This document shows, piece after piece, positions 34,611-43,360 of a stretch of 64,000 nt of DNA. Position 1 is the stretch's first letter; each line of letters opens with the position of its first letter. A program made the translations under genes and the position numbers. The stretch comes from SAR86 cluster bacterium (GTDB lineage: Bacteria; Pseudomonadota; Gammaproteobacteria; Magnimaribacterales; D2472): contig CP097971.1 of the NCBI GenBank assembly GCA_023703615.1, positions 274,315-338,314 on the forward strand, read 5' to 3'. The notes under the pieces are model-generated. The model did no database searches. It was not told the DNA's origin and was given only the letters and a program-made list of their open reading frames with translations.

Positions 34611-35723
34611 ATGAATTGGGAAGTTATTGGACAAGAAATAGAAAATGCAAATATAAAAGTTGTTGGAGTAGGTGGCGCAGGTGGAAATGCTGTAAAGCAT
34701 ATGATTGAAAATAATATTGAAGGAGTTGAATTTATTTGCGCAAATACAGATACTCAGGCACTTTCACAAATTAATTGTGCAACAACAATTAAATTAGGTA
34801 ACGGACTTACAAAAGGTTTAGGAGCAGGGGCTAATCCAGATATCGGAAGAAGAGCCGCTGAGAGTGATAGAGATGCTATAGAAAAACTTTTAGAAGGTTC
34901 CGATATGGTATTTATAACTGCAGGTATGGGAGGTGGGACAGGTACTGGAGCTGCACCTGTTATAGCCTCAATTGCCAAGGAAGTTGGAGCATTGGCAGTT
35001 GCGGTAGTTACTAAACCATTTAAATTTGAGGGAAAAAATCGAATGGTGTCAGCAGAAAAAGGACTAGCTGCTTTAACTGAAGAAGTTGACAGTTTGATAA
35101 CAATTCCAAATCAAAAACTCTACGAAATTCTTGGAGGAAAAACTTCAATGCAAGAAGCTTTTGCAAAAGCTGATGATGTCCTTAAAGGTGGAGTTCAAGG
35201 TATATCTGATGTAATTATGAAAACTGGTCATGTCAACGTAGATTTTGCCGATGTTAGAGCAGTTATGTCAGAGAAAGGTGTTGCTATGATGGGCACTGGG
35301 AAAGCATCTGGCGAGAATAGAGCTGTGCAAGCTGCTACTGAAGCCATAGGTAGCGAGCTTTTAGAAGATATTAATCTAAAAAATGCTAAAGGAGTATTAG
35401 TAAACGTAACTGCAAAAGAACCAACACTTGAGGATCAAGCAGAAGTTGGTGAAATTGTTGAAGGTATTTGCGATCCTGAACAATCTAATATTATTTATGG
35501 TCTAGTTTATGATGATAGTGTTGGTGATGATTTACTAGTTACTATAATTGCTACTGGAATAAATCAAAAAGCACCGACATTAGTAACGGACAATCAACCA
35601 TCAATTCAACTCAATCCAGTTGGACTGAAAAAAAATCAATCAAGTCAAAAGGTTGGTACATCGTCTGCAGAGGCAATTGATTTCCTCGATGTACCAACTT
35701 TTATGAGAAAACAAGTAGATTAA
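34611..35723 (+). CDS. ftsZ: Cell division GTPase FtsZ
   Basis: Tubulin homologue that polymerises into the division ring. The 370 residues contain VGVGGAGGNAV (18-28), the tubulin signature GGGTGTG (107-113), the T7 synergy loop NVDFADVRAVM (about 205-215), a short variable linker, and the C-terminal peptide FLDVPTFMRKQ that binds FtsA and ZipA. A GGGGA ribosome-binding site lies 7 bases before the ATG. It lies between mraZ (15-base gap) and rsmH (one-base gap), whereas in nearly all bacteria it follows ftsA. No second copy is seen after ftsA here. Confidence 0.98.
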   Translation: MNWEVIGQEIENANIKVVGVGGAGGNAVKHMIENNIEGVEFICANTDTQALSQINCATTIKLGNGLTKGLGAGANPDIGRRAAESDRDAIEKLLEGSDMVFITAGMGGGTGTGAAPVIASIAKEVGALAVAVVTKPFKFEGKNRMVSAEKGLAALTEEVDSLITIPNQKLYEILGGKTSMQEAFAKADDVLKGGVQGISDVIMKTGHVNVDFADVRAVMSEKGVAMMGTGKASGENRAVQAATEAIGSELLEDINLKNAKGVLVNVTAKEPTLEDQAEVGEIVEGICDPEQSNIIYGLVYDDSVGDDLLVTIIATGINQKAPTLVTDNQPSIQLNPVGLKKNQSSQKVGTSSAEAIDFLDVPTFMRKQVD

Positions 35724-35724
35724 A

Positions 35725-36633
35725 ATGCTTCATGTTCCAGTTTTGCTGGAAGAGTCTTTGAGTTATTTAGTCTCTCAACAAAATGGCAATTATATTGATT
35801 GCACTTATGGCAGAGGCGGTCATACAAAAAGTATTCTTAAATTATTATCAAATGATGGTTTTTTAACTGCATTTGATAAGGATAGAGATGCTTATTTAGA
35901 CTCAAAAAAAATCGATAACTCAAATTTCGAATTCATAAATAGTTCATTTAAAGACCTAGAAAAGTTTTTTAAAAAAAATAGCATTGATGGAATATTATTT
36001 GATTTAGGAACCTGCTCAACACATCTTGATGATGAAAAGAGAGGTTTTGGTTTTAAAAAAAATGGACCATTAGATATGAGATTTGATAATACTCACGGTT
36101 TTCCAGTATCCAAGTGGTTAAATAATGCAAATAGTGAGGAAATAAAAGAAATTCTTTACAAATTTGGTGATGAAAAACATGCAAAGTTAATAACTAAATC
36201 CATATTAGATTATAGAAAAAAAACAAAAATTAAAACAACTCACGAACTTGCAAACATAATATTAGAAATTTATCCTGAAAAAAAAATAAAAATTCATCCA
36301 GCTACTAAAACTTTTCAAGCTTTAAGAATTTTTATTAATAATGAGTTAGAGGAATTAAAAATTGCCCTAGAAAGTGCCGCTAGTGTTTTAAAAAAAAACG
36401 GTATAATTGTAGTTATTTCTTTTCATTCACTTGAAGACAGAATCGTTAAAAATTTTTTTAAACCAAAAATTAAAAACTATCCAAAAGATATACCTATAAA
36501 TAGTCAAAAAGAAAAAAAATTCAATTCAATAGCAAAGAAAATTAGACCCTCTTCAGAGGAGATTTTAAAAAACAAAAGATCTAGGAGTGCAATCATGAGA
36601 GTTTTTAAGAAAAAAACTACATTCAATTTGTGA
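35725..36633 (+). CDS. rsmH: 16S rRNA C1402 N4-methyltransferase
   Basis: Methylates the base of C1402 in 16S rRNA, partner of RsmI encoded 2 kb upstream. The 302 residues show HVPVLLEESLSYL at the start, the SAM motif YIDCTYGRGGHTKSIL (23-38), DLGTCSTHLDDEKRGFGF with the catalytic-site DLG, and PLDMRFD. The C-terminal FHSLEDRIVKNFF is also conserved. It overlaps the ftsL GTG start by four bases (GTGA). Confidence 0.96.
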   Translation: MLHVPVLLEESLSYLVSQQNGNYIDCTYGRGGHTKSILKLLSNDGFLTAFDKDRDAYLDSKKIDNSNFEFINSSFKDLEKFFKKNSIDGILFDLGTCSTHLDDEKRGFGFKKNGPLDMRFDNTHGFPVSKWLNNANSEEIKEILYKFGDEKHAKLITKSILDYRKKTKIKTTHELANIILEIYPEKKIKIHPATKTFQALRIFINNELEELKIALESAASVLKKNGIIVVISFHSLEDRIVKNFFKPKIKNYPKDIPINSQKEKKFNSIAKKIRPSSEEILKNKRSRSAIMRVFKKKTTFNL

Positions 36634-36875
36634 TTTTTTTTCAATTGTTTGTGGTGGTATTCTTATCATTTGAAAAAATTACTTTGTCTTGGGAGATTTC
36701 AAGATTAATTACTAACCAACAAAATTTACTTATTGAGTATGAAAATTTTAAGAAAAATAATCTAGTTTTAAAAACTCAGTTTTATATTGAAAACTCTCCA
36801 GCTCAAATTGAAAACAAAGCAAAATCAGAACTTGGGATGCATAAAAAAAAACCAAAAAAAATACTAAATGAATAA
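36630..36875 (+). CDS. ftsL: Cell division protein FtsL
   Basis: Small bitopic protein that pairs with FtsB and bridges FtsQ to FtsWI. It has 81 residues, starts with GTG overlapping the rsmH stop, and has an N-terminal hydrophobic segment (about 2-15), then a coiled coil (about 20-55, ISRLITNQQNLLIEYENFKKNN) and a conserved IENKAKSELGMHKKKP tail. The cytoplasmic N-terminal tail of E. coli FtsL is essentially absent. Identity rests on size, topology and position before ftsI. Confidence 0.85.
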   Translation: MIFFQLFVVVFLSFEKITLSWEISRLITNQQNLLIEYENFKKNNLVLKTQFYIENSPAQIENKAKSELGMHKKKPKKILNE

Positions 36876-38478
36876 AATTAATTTTATAAATTGGAGACTT
36901 GTTCTCATTCTTTTATTTTTAATTTCTCTCATTTTTATTATTTTAGTAAAAATAATTTCTGTTCAAGTAAAGGATGGTTCATTTTTGCAAAGTGAGGGTG
37001 AAAAGCGTCAAATTACATTTAATAAAACTCTACCAACTAGGGGAGGAATATATGATAGAAATAGTTTTCCGTTAGCGATAACTGTTAAAAATTATGATTT
37101 ATATGCACTCAAAGGCTTTAGTGAAAACCAATTCGTAAAACTTTCTAATACAATCGAAATCGAATCCTATACAAATAGATCTTTTTCTAAAAAAACTCTA
37201 TTAGTTAAAGATTTAACACTCGCTGAAGTAAACGCAATTAAAAAACTTTCAATTAATAACATCGAGATTGAATCGAGACAGTCTCGGCATTATCCATTAG
37301 GACAGCAAATCTCACCACTTATAGGATTTTATGGCAAAGATGGTGCACTAGAAGGCTTAGAAAAGAGTTATGATCACATTCTTTCTGGAATGTCAGGAAA
37401 GCAAAAATTATATAGAAACGCAAAACAGGAAGTGATATCAAAACCCATTGTTATAAAAAAAACTATTCATGGTCAAAATATAGCTTTAACTATAGACGCA
37501 ACAATACAATTTTATGCCTATAAGCATTTGGTTGAAGCAGTAAAGAACAATAAAGCAAAAGCAGGAACTGCAATTATATTAGACAACTCAAAAGGCGAAG
37601 TTTTAGCAATGGTCAGCTATCCTTCGTACAATCCAAATAATCCTGCTAGAAAAGTTCAAAAAAATAGAGCATTAGTCGATTCTTATGAACTAGGGTCAGT
37701 TATGAAACCAATAGTTTTCTCGGGAATATTAGAAAATAATTTATTACAAGCAGATGAGATTATTGAGACACCTCAAAGAATCAAAATTGGTAAAAAAGTA
37801 ATCAGTGATACAAAGAATCATGAAAAACTTTCAATAAAAGAAATAATTGCTCATTCAAGTCAGGTTGGTGCAAGCAAGTTAGCAATTAGTCTAGGTTATG
37901 ATGAGCTAAAAAGAACTTATTTAAATTTTGGATTTACAAAACCAATTTCTCTTAATTTTCCCTCTTCAGCATTTGGCTTTATGAATTTCAGTGATGACAT
38001 TCCTCAGCATAGTTTAGCAAGCCTTGGATATGGTTATGGCATAAAAGTTAGTCCATACCAGTTAAGTACTGCGTATTCTGTTTTTGCAAATGATGGCATT
38101 TTAAAAGATTTTAAATTACTTTTATCTGATGAAATTTCTTCAAAAAGAATAATTTCAGACCAAACAGCAAACCAAACAATAGACGCATTAAAAGAGGTAA
38201 TAAAAATAGGTACAGGCAAAAAAGCATACATAAAAGGATATGAAGTGGCTGGCAAAACTGGAACAGCTCACAAGATCAGAAACGGTGACTATGCAGATGA
38301 CTTATATCAAGCATCGTTTGTTGGAATAACTCCGCTTAGTAAAAATTCTCTAACTATTTTTGTTTCTATAGATGAACCTGGATTAAACGCTTATTCTGGA
38401 GGAACTATAGCTGCACCTCTTTTTAAAGTCATCGCAGAGGACGTCTTAAATTACCTTGGATATATTGGAAATGAGTAA
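36868..38478 (+). CDS. ftsI: Septal peptidoglycan transpeptidase FtsI (PBP3)
   Basis: Class B penicillin-binding protein that cross-links septal peptidoglycan with FtsW. The 536 residues have a membrane anchor (about 10-30), the PTRGGIYDRN motif (56-65), and a transpeptidase domain from about 230. SxxK is S277-V-M-K280 and KTG is 463-465. The SxN motif reads S330-S331-Q332 instead of SSN, an odd change at a substrate-binding residue. It overlaps ftsL by eight bases and murE by eight. Confidence 0.95.
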   Translation: MNKINFINWRLVLILLFLISLIFIILVKIISVQVKDGSFLQSEGEKRQITFNKTLPTRGGIYDRNSFPLAITVKNYDLYALKGFSENQFVKLSNTIEIESYTNRSFSKKTLLVKDLTLAEVNAIKKLSINNIEIESRQSRHYPLGQQISPLIGFYGKDGALEGLEKSYDHILSGMSGKQKLYRNAKQEVISKPIVIKKTIHGQNIALTIDATIQFYAYKHLVEAVKNNKAKAGTAIILDNSKGEVLAMVSYPSYNPNNPARKVQKNRALVDSYELGSVMKPIVFSGILENNLLQADEIIETPQRIKIGKKVISDTKNHEKLSIKEIIAHSSQVGASKLAISLGYDELKRTYLNFGFTKPISLNFPSSAFGFMNFSDDIPQHSLASLGYGYGIKVSPYQLSTAYSVFANDGILKDFKLLLSDEISSKRIISDQTANQTIDALKEVIKIGTGKKAYIKGYEVAGKTGTAHKIRNGDYADDLYQASFVGITPLSKNSLTIFVSIDEPGLNAYSGGTIAAPLFKVIAEDVLNYLGYIGNE

Positions 38479-39937
38479 GTTAGAAAAAATTTTAAAAGTT
38501 TCTTTTCCAAATGGAACTAAAATTATAAATGCTACCAATTCTTCAAAAAAAATTAAAGAAAACACTTTATTTTTTGCATTGCAAGGACAAAAAATGCATG
38601 GAAGTGTATTTATTGAAGATGCAATAAATATGGGCGTATCAGCAGTTGTTCATAATAATTCAAAATTCAGATCAGATAGCCCATTAGTTTTTTTTATTCA
38701 AGATCTAGATAGTAAAATCATAGACATCCTTACTTGTTTGAACAAAATTGATATTAATAATAATAATTTTTTTGCTTTCACTGGAACAAATGGCAAAACT
38801 TCATCTGCTTATTTCTGTCATCAGATATTAAGATTTGGTGGATATGATTCACTTTATATAGGAACCCTAGGAATTCAGTATAATGAGAGCAAATTAGAAA
38901 AAAAATTTTCTGATAAAACAACACCTGACATATTTGAACTATTTGAAATTATTAAAAGTTTTAGTTTTAAGAATCCTGTAAATATATGTATTGAGATTTC
39001 ATCACATGCTTTAGATCAAAAAAGACTTCAAGGAATTAAATTTTTAAATTCAGCCGCAGTCTTAAATATCAAAAGTGATCATATTGATTATCATAAAAGT
39101 ATCGAGAAATATCGTGATGCCAAATTTGAAATTTTTAGAATGAATTCAGCATTAAAGCTTATCAACGAAAATTTAAGAGAATTTATAGATAGTTATGATC
39201 ATATTGTAAATAATCAATATAAGTTACTTTGTGTCAGTGAAAGGAATGAATTTTCTGATATTTTTTACAAAATAGAAAAAATATCTATTGATGAAACAAT
39301 TTTTGAAATTCATATAAATTCTTCTGGCCATTTTTATGGATTTTCTAATAAGAAAAAATACAAATTTATTTGCAAGATATTCCCAAGCTTTAATATTGAA
39401 AATCTAGTATTTGCTATTTGTTCAATTGGATTCGATTTATTTAAAGAATCTGAATTGAACGATTTATCATTTTTAGAAATGCCAAAAGGAAGGGCTGAGT
39501 TTATAAAAAATATTCCTACAAATATTATTATTGATTATGCTCATAATCATGAAGCAATTGAAATTTTTTTACACTCAATCAAAGACTATTACAAAAATCT
39601 AATAGTAATCCTTGGATGTGGTGGAGATAGAGATAAATCAAAAAGAGATAAGATGTTAAGGTCTGCAATAAAAAATTCTTCGAAAGTAATTTTTACGTCT
39701 GATAACTCAAGATCTGAGAACTTCAATGATATTTTTTCTCATGCATCTGAAAATAATGATGTAAAAAATGTGCATAAAATAAAAGACAGAAAAGAAGCAA
39801 TTAATTATGGCGTTACAATTCTATCAAAAGACGACTGTTTAGTAATTTTGGGCAAAGGGCATGAAGAAACTCAAGAAGAGAATGGAAAATTTATGTTTTT
39901 TAGTGATCATGAGGTAGTTAATGAAATTTATAAATAA
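38471..39937 (+). CDS. murE: UDP-MurNAc-tripeptide synthetase (meso-Dap adding)
   Basis: Adds the third amino acid to UDP-MurNAc-L-Ala-D-Glu. From ATG 38471 there are 488 residues (an upstream TTG at 38456 is less likely). ATP loop GTNGKT is at 105-110, EISSHALDQKR near 180-190, PSFNIENL in the middle domain, and GRAEF before the ligase C-domain. The meso-diaminopimelate signature DNPR appears as D411-N-S-R414: the Dap-contacting Arg is kept but Pro is Ser. It overlaps ftsI and murF. Confidence 0.93.
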   Translation: MSKLEKILKVSFPNGTKIINATNSSKKIKENTLFFALQGQKMHGSVFIEDAINMGVSAVVHNNSKFRSDSPLVFFIQDLDSKIIDILTCLNKIDINNNNFFAFTGTNGKTSSAYFCHQILRFGGYDSLYIGTLGIQYNESKLEKKFSDKTTPDIFELFEIIKSFSFKNPVNICIEISSHALDQKRLQGIKFLNSAAVLNIKSDHIDYHKSIEKYRDAKFEIFRMNSALKLINENLREFIDSYDHIVNNQYKLLCVSERNEFSDIFYKIEKISIDETIFEIHINSSGHFYGFSNKKKYKFICKIFPSFNIENLVFAICSIGFDLFKESELNDLSFLEMPKGRAEFIKNIPTNIIIDYAHNHEAIEIFLHSIKDYYKNLIVILGCGGDRDKSKRDKMLRSAIKNSSKVIFTSDNSRSENFNDIFSHASENNDVKNVHKIKDRKEAINYGVTILSKDDCLVILGKGHEETQEENGKFMFFSDHEVVNEIYK

Positions 39938-41252
39938 CTCAAACGATTTAGCTACTTATTTAAATTTAAATATTCTCAAAAATGTAAATATAAAAAACAT
40001 TTCAGTTGATACAAGAACTATTAAAAAAGACTCATTGTTTATTGCAATAAAAGGTAAAAATTTTGATGGAAATAATTTTGTTGATCAAGCTTTTAAAAAA
40101 GGGGCAGTATTGGCAATTGTAGATAACAAAAAATTTTCAAATAGTAAAAATAAAAAAATCATCTTCGTACCAAATACTCTCAAAGCTTTAGAGAAGATTT
40201 CTAAAAATATTATTAAAAATTATAAAGGTAAGGTAATTGCAGTAACCGGAAGTAATGGCAAAACATCCACTACAAATATTATTTCCACTGTTTTAAAAAA
40301 TTCATCTAAAACAATACAAAATTATAATAATGAAATTGGAATGCCACTGAGCTTAATTAATGCTTCACCAGATTCAAATCATATCATAATGGAGATAGGG
40401 GCTAGTAAGATTGGAGATATCAATTATTTAAGTAAAATTTTAAATCCAATAATTGGAGTTATAACTAATATAGGAAACTCACATCTCGAAAATTTAAAAA
40501 ATATTAAAGGAGTTTTAAGAGTAAAGTCAGAAATAATTGGTAATATAAAAAACAATGGATTCTTAGTTGTTCCAAATGATAACAAAGATCATCTTCGATT
40601 TTGGAGAAGTCATAAGAATAACATAAATATTTTAACGGTTGGTTTCACAAAAGATGCAGATTTTTCTGCAATAAAAATTCAAAATAAATCAAACCAAACC
40701 CATTTTACAATCTCGTCAAAGTTTATTAAAAAAACAATCAATATAAAAACACCACTTCAAGGCAAACATAACGTAAGAAATATTTTGATTAGCTTTGCAG
40801 TTTATTTTATTTTAGAAAAAAATGGAAAACATTTCATTTCAAATTTAAATATTAAAAATGTCAGGCAAAATAAATCAAAATGGTTGAGAGGTTCTACCCT
40901 TATTGACGATACATATAATGCAAATCCTGATTCAACTAAAAAAGCTATTGATTTATTGAGTATGTATAAGAAAAATACTATTTTAATACTAGGAGATATG
41001 TTGGAATTAGGAAGGTACAGAAGAAAGTTCCATAAAGAAATAGGAATATATGCAAAAGCAAAAGGTATAAAAAAGTTACTTTGTTTTGGAGAGCTAACAA
41101 AGGAAACAATCGTCAGTTATGGTAAAAAAGGAATTTTTTTTGATAAAGAAAAAGATTTAAAAAGTTATTTAAAAGAAAACATCAGCTCAAAAGATGTTAT
41201 CTTAATTAAGGGTTCTAGAGGAATGAAGATGGAAAGGTTTATAAATGTTTGA
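39921..41252 (+). CDS. murF: UDP-MurNAc-tripeptide:D-Ala-D-Ala ligase
   Basis: Adds the D-Ala-D-Ala dipeptide to complete the UDP-MurNAc-pentapeptide. It has 443 residues: an N-domain with SVDTRTIKKDSLFIAIKG (about 27-44), ATP loop GSNGKTSTTN (about 111-120), NYNNEIGMPLSLI, GKHNVRNIL in the middle domain and DDTYNANPDSTKKAI in the C-domain. The canonical motifs are intact, in contrast to MurD. It overlaps murE by 17 bases and mraY by eight. Confidence 0.95.
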   Translation: MKFINNSNDLATYLNLNILKNVNIKNISVDTRTIKKDSLFIAIKGKNFDGNNFVDQAFKKGAVLAIVDNKKFSNSKNKKIIFVPNTLKALEKISKNIIKNYKGKVIAVTGSNGKTSTTNIISTVLKNSSKTIQNYNNEIGMPLSLINASPDSNHIIMEIGASKIGDINYLSKILNPIIGVITNIGNSHLENLKNIKGVLRVKSEIIGNIKNNGFLVVPNDNKDHLRFWRSHKNNINILTVGFTKDADFSAIKIQNKSNQTHFTISSKFIKKTINIKTPLQGKHNVRNILISFAVYFILEKNGKHFISNLNIKNVRQNKSKWLRGSTLIDDTYNANPDSTKKAIDLLSMYKKNTILILGDMLELGRYRRKFHKEIGIYAKAKGIKKLLCFGELTKETIVSYGKKGIFFDKEKDLKSYLKENISSKDVILIKGSRGMKMERFINV

Positions 41253-42330
41253 ATATTTAGGAACAGTTCTTGTTTCTGTTGATCCAGGTTTTGACGTATT
41301 GAGGTATCTCACAGTTAGAACTATCGGGGGAACAATAACAGCATTACTAATTTCAATTTTAATGGGCCCATTAATTATCAACTTTTTGAAATCAATGCAA
41401 TTTGAGCAATTTGTCCGCAAAGATGGCCCAAAGTCACATTTAGAAAAATCTGGAACGCCAACAATGGGTGGTCTCCTTATTCTGTCCTCTTTAATAATTT
41501 CAACCTTTTTGTGGGCTGATCTGGGAAATAGATATATATGGGTTGTTATAGGTGTCACGCTAGGCTTTTCAGTCATTGGTTTTTTTGATGACTATCTTAA
41601 GATAAAAAATAAGAGTTCAGATGGTCTAACCTCAAAACAAAAAATATTGTTTCAATCACTTGTCTCATTGGTTGCAATGTCATATTTGTATTCTTCTGCA
41701 GAAATTTTGCCTGAAATATCATTTATTGTTCCTTTTTTTAAAGATTTAATATTACCAATGACGCCGTTTTTATTTATCTTTACCGGAACTTTTGTTTTGG
41801 TAGGATCATCAAATGCTGTAAATTTAACAGACGGTCTGGATGGTCTTGCTATTTTGCCATCTGTTTTAATTGGTGGAGCTTTAGGATTAATAGCATATGC
41901 AATGGGCAATCAACTTATATCTGATTATTTGTACTTGCCACACCTTCCATTGTCAGGAGAACTAATAGTTTTTTGCGGGGCACTAATTGGATCTGGTATT
42001 GGTTTTTTATGGTATAACACATATCCTGCTCAAGTATTTATGGGGGATATTGGTTCACTATCTCTAGGAGCAATTTTAGGCATATTAGCAATTATCTTAA
42101 GACATGAACTAGTTTTTGCAATTATGGCGGGCGTTTTTGTTATTGAAACTTTAAGCGTTGCGATTCAAGTAATATCATACAAAATTCGAGGAAAAAGGGT
42201 GTTCTTAATGGCACCAATTCATCATCATTATGAGTTAAAGGGATGGGCAGAGCCAAAAATCATTGTAAGATTCTGGATCATTACATTAGTACTTATTTTA
42301 ATAGCACTAGCTACATTAAAACTAAGGTAA
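41245..42330 (+). CDS. mraY: Phospho-MurNAc-pentapeptide transferase MraY
   Basis: Transfers phospho-MurNAc-pentapeptide to undecaprenyl phosphate, making lipid I. In 361 residues about ten membrane helices are predicted. Active-site motifs are GPKSHLEKSGTPTMGG (about 61-76), FFDDYLKI with the Asp pair (about 113-120), NLTDGLDGLA (about 193-202), FMGDIGSLSLG and the histidine motif HHHYELKGW near 327-335. Its ATG overlaps the murF stop. Confidence 0.97.
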   Translation: MFEYLGTVLVSVDPGFDVLRYLTVRTIGGTITALLISILMGPLIINFLKSMQFEQFVRKDGPKSHLEKSGTPTMGGLLILSSLIISTFLWADLGNRYIWVVIGVTLGFSVIGFFDDYLKIKNKSSDGLTSKQKILFQSLVSLVAMSYLYSSAEILPEISFIVPFFKDLILPMTPFLFIFTGTFVLVGSSNAVNLTDGLDGLAILPSVLIGGALGLIAYAMGNQLISDYLYLPHLPLSGELIVFCGALIGSGIGFLWYNTYPAQVFMGDIGSLSLGAILGILAIILRHELVFAIMAGVFVIETLSVAIQVISYKIRGKRVFLMAPIHHHYELKGWAEPKIIVRFWIITLVLILIALATLKLR

Positions 42331-42331
42331 A

Positions 42332-43360
42332 GTGCAAAAAAAATCTTTAATTTATGGTTATGGTAAAACTGGCAAGTCTTTTGAAACCTACCTTAAAAGA
42401 AAAAAAATAGAATTTGAAATTATCTCAGATGGTTTTCCAAAAATTGATAATGAATATGAAAATATATATTGTAGTCCAGGAATTCCAAGAGAAAATTATT
42501 TAAAGCTAAAAAAGAAATTTTCAGTTTTTACAGATATTGATATTTTTTTTAAGGAAGATTCATCTATTAAAATTGGGATAACTGGAACTAACAGAAAAAG
42601 TACAACTTGCTATCATCTCTATCAGCTTCTCAAAAAGGATTTTTCTGTAAATTTAATTGGAAATATTGGCAACCCAGTTCTTGACAGCATAAACAACGGA
42701 AAAAAATTTTCTATAATTGAACTTTCAAGTTTTCAATTAGATAAGGTATCTAAAATTGAATTAGATTATGGAGTACTTCTCAATATAGAGCCTGACCATC
42801 TTGATTATCATAATAGTTTTAGTAAATATAAAAAAACAAAACTTCGGATATTAGAAGCAAAAGAAACTTCAACAAAATCAGATCCTTATGAATTATATAA
42901 TTGGATAGTTGGAAAAAAAATTAAAAAACAAGCTCTCAAAAATTTAAGCTTTAGATTTCAAAAAATTTCAAAAAATTTAATCAATGATTCAAAGTCTACA
43001 AACTCACATTCATTAAAATATGCAATTCTAAAAGCAGCTAAATATTTTGGAACAAATGAATATAATTTAATTTTGTGTGGAGATCCTTCAAAAGAAAATA
43101 TAAAAAAACTAGAACTTATTAAACCTATGAATATTTATATTTATGGATCTTATGCTCAACAAATAAATAGGTGTATATTGCATGAAAATAAAATCTTATG
43201 TTCTTCGCTCAAAGAATGCTTGAACTCAATTAAAACCAAAAGAAATACAAATAAAATTTTGTTTTCTCCAGGTTTTCCAAGTGGAGAAGATTATAAAAAT
43301 TTTGAAGATCGGGGAAAATATTTCAATAAAATCTATAAAAGTGTATTTAATGACAAATAA
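42332..43360 (+). CDS. murD: UDP-MurNAc-L-Ala:D-Glu ligase (shortened, atypical P-loop)
   Basis: Adds D-Glu to UDP-MurNAc-L-Ala. It begins with GTG and has 342 residues, about 95 fewer than E. coli. Conserved parts in order are a Rossmann-like N-domain, ATP loop GTNRKSTT (85-92) with Arg88 in place of the usual Gly, LSSFQLD (131-137), NIEPDHLDYH (151-160), the carbamylation Lys in KTKLRI (about 170), INDSKSTN (217-224) and SPGFPSGEDYKNFEDRG (312-328). Between 173 and 217 some 70 residues of the usual middle domain are missing, including the GQHN..N region. One frame spans it all, so no frameshift. Identity is firm; activity is uncertain. Confidence 0.9.
   Translation: MQKKSLIYGYGKTGKSFETYLKRKKIEFEIISDGFPKIDNEYENIYCSPGIPRENYLKLKKKFSVFTDIDIFFKEDSSIKIGITGTNRKSTTCYHLYQLLKKDFSVNLIGNIGNPVLDSINNGKKFSIIELSSFQLDKVSKIELDYGVLLNIEPDHLDYHNSFSKYKKTKLRILEAKETSTKSDPYELYNWIVGKKIKKQALKNLSFRFQKISKNLINDSKSTNSHSLKYAILKAAKYFGTNEYNLILCGDPSKENIKKLELIKPMNIYIYGSYAQQINRCILHENKILCSSLKECLNSIKTKRNTNKILFSPGFPSGEDYKNFEDRGKYFNKIYKSVFNDK

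Noticed and set aside
43281-43349. Extended ftsW start inside murD
   Set aside because: It would add 23 basic residues translated from conserved murD sequence; ATG 43350 leads directly into the first membrane helix.
42332-43360. Frameshift or pseudogene explanation for the short MurD
   Set aside because: One uninterrupted frame carries both the N-terminal and the C-terminal MurD motifs, so an internal in-frame deletion explains it better than a frameshift.
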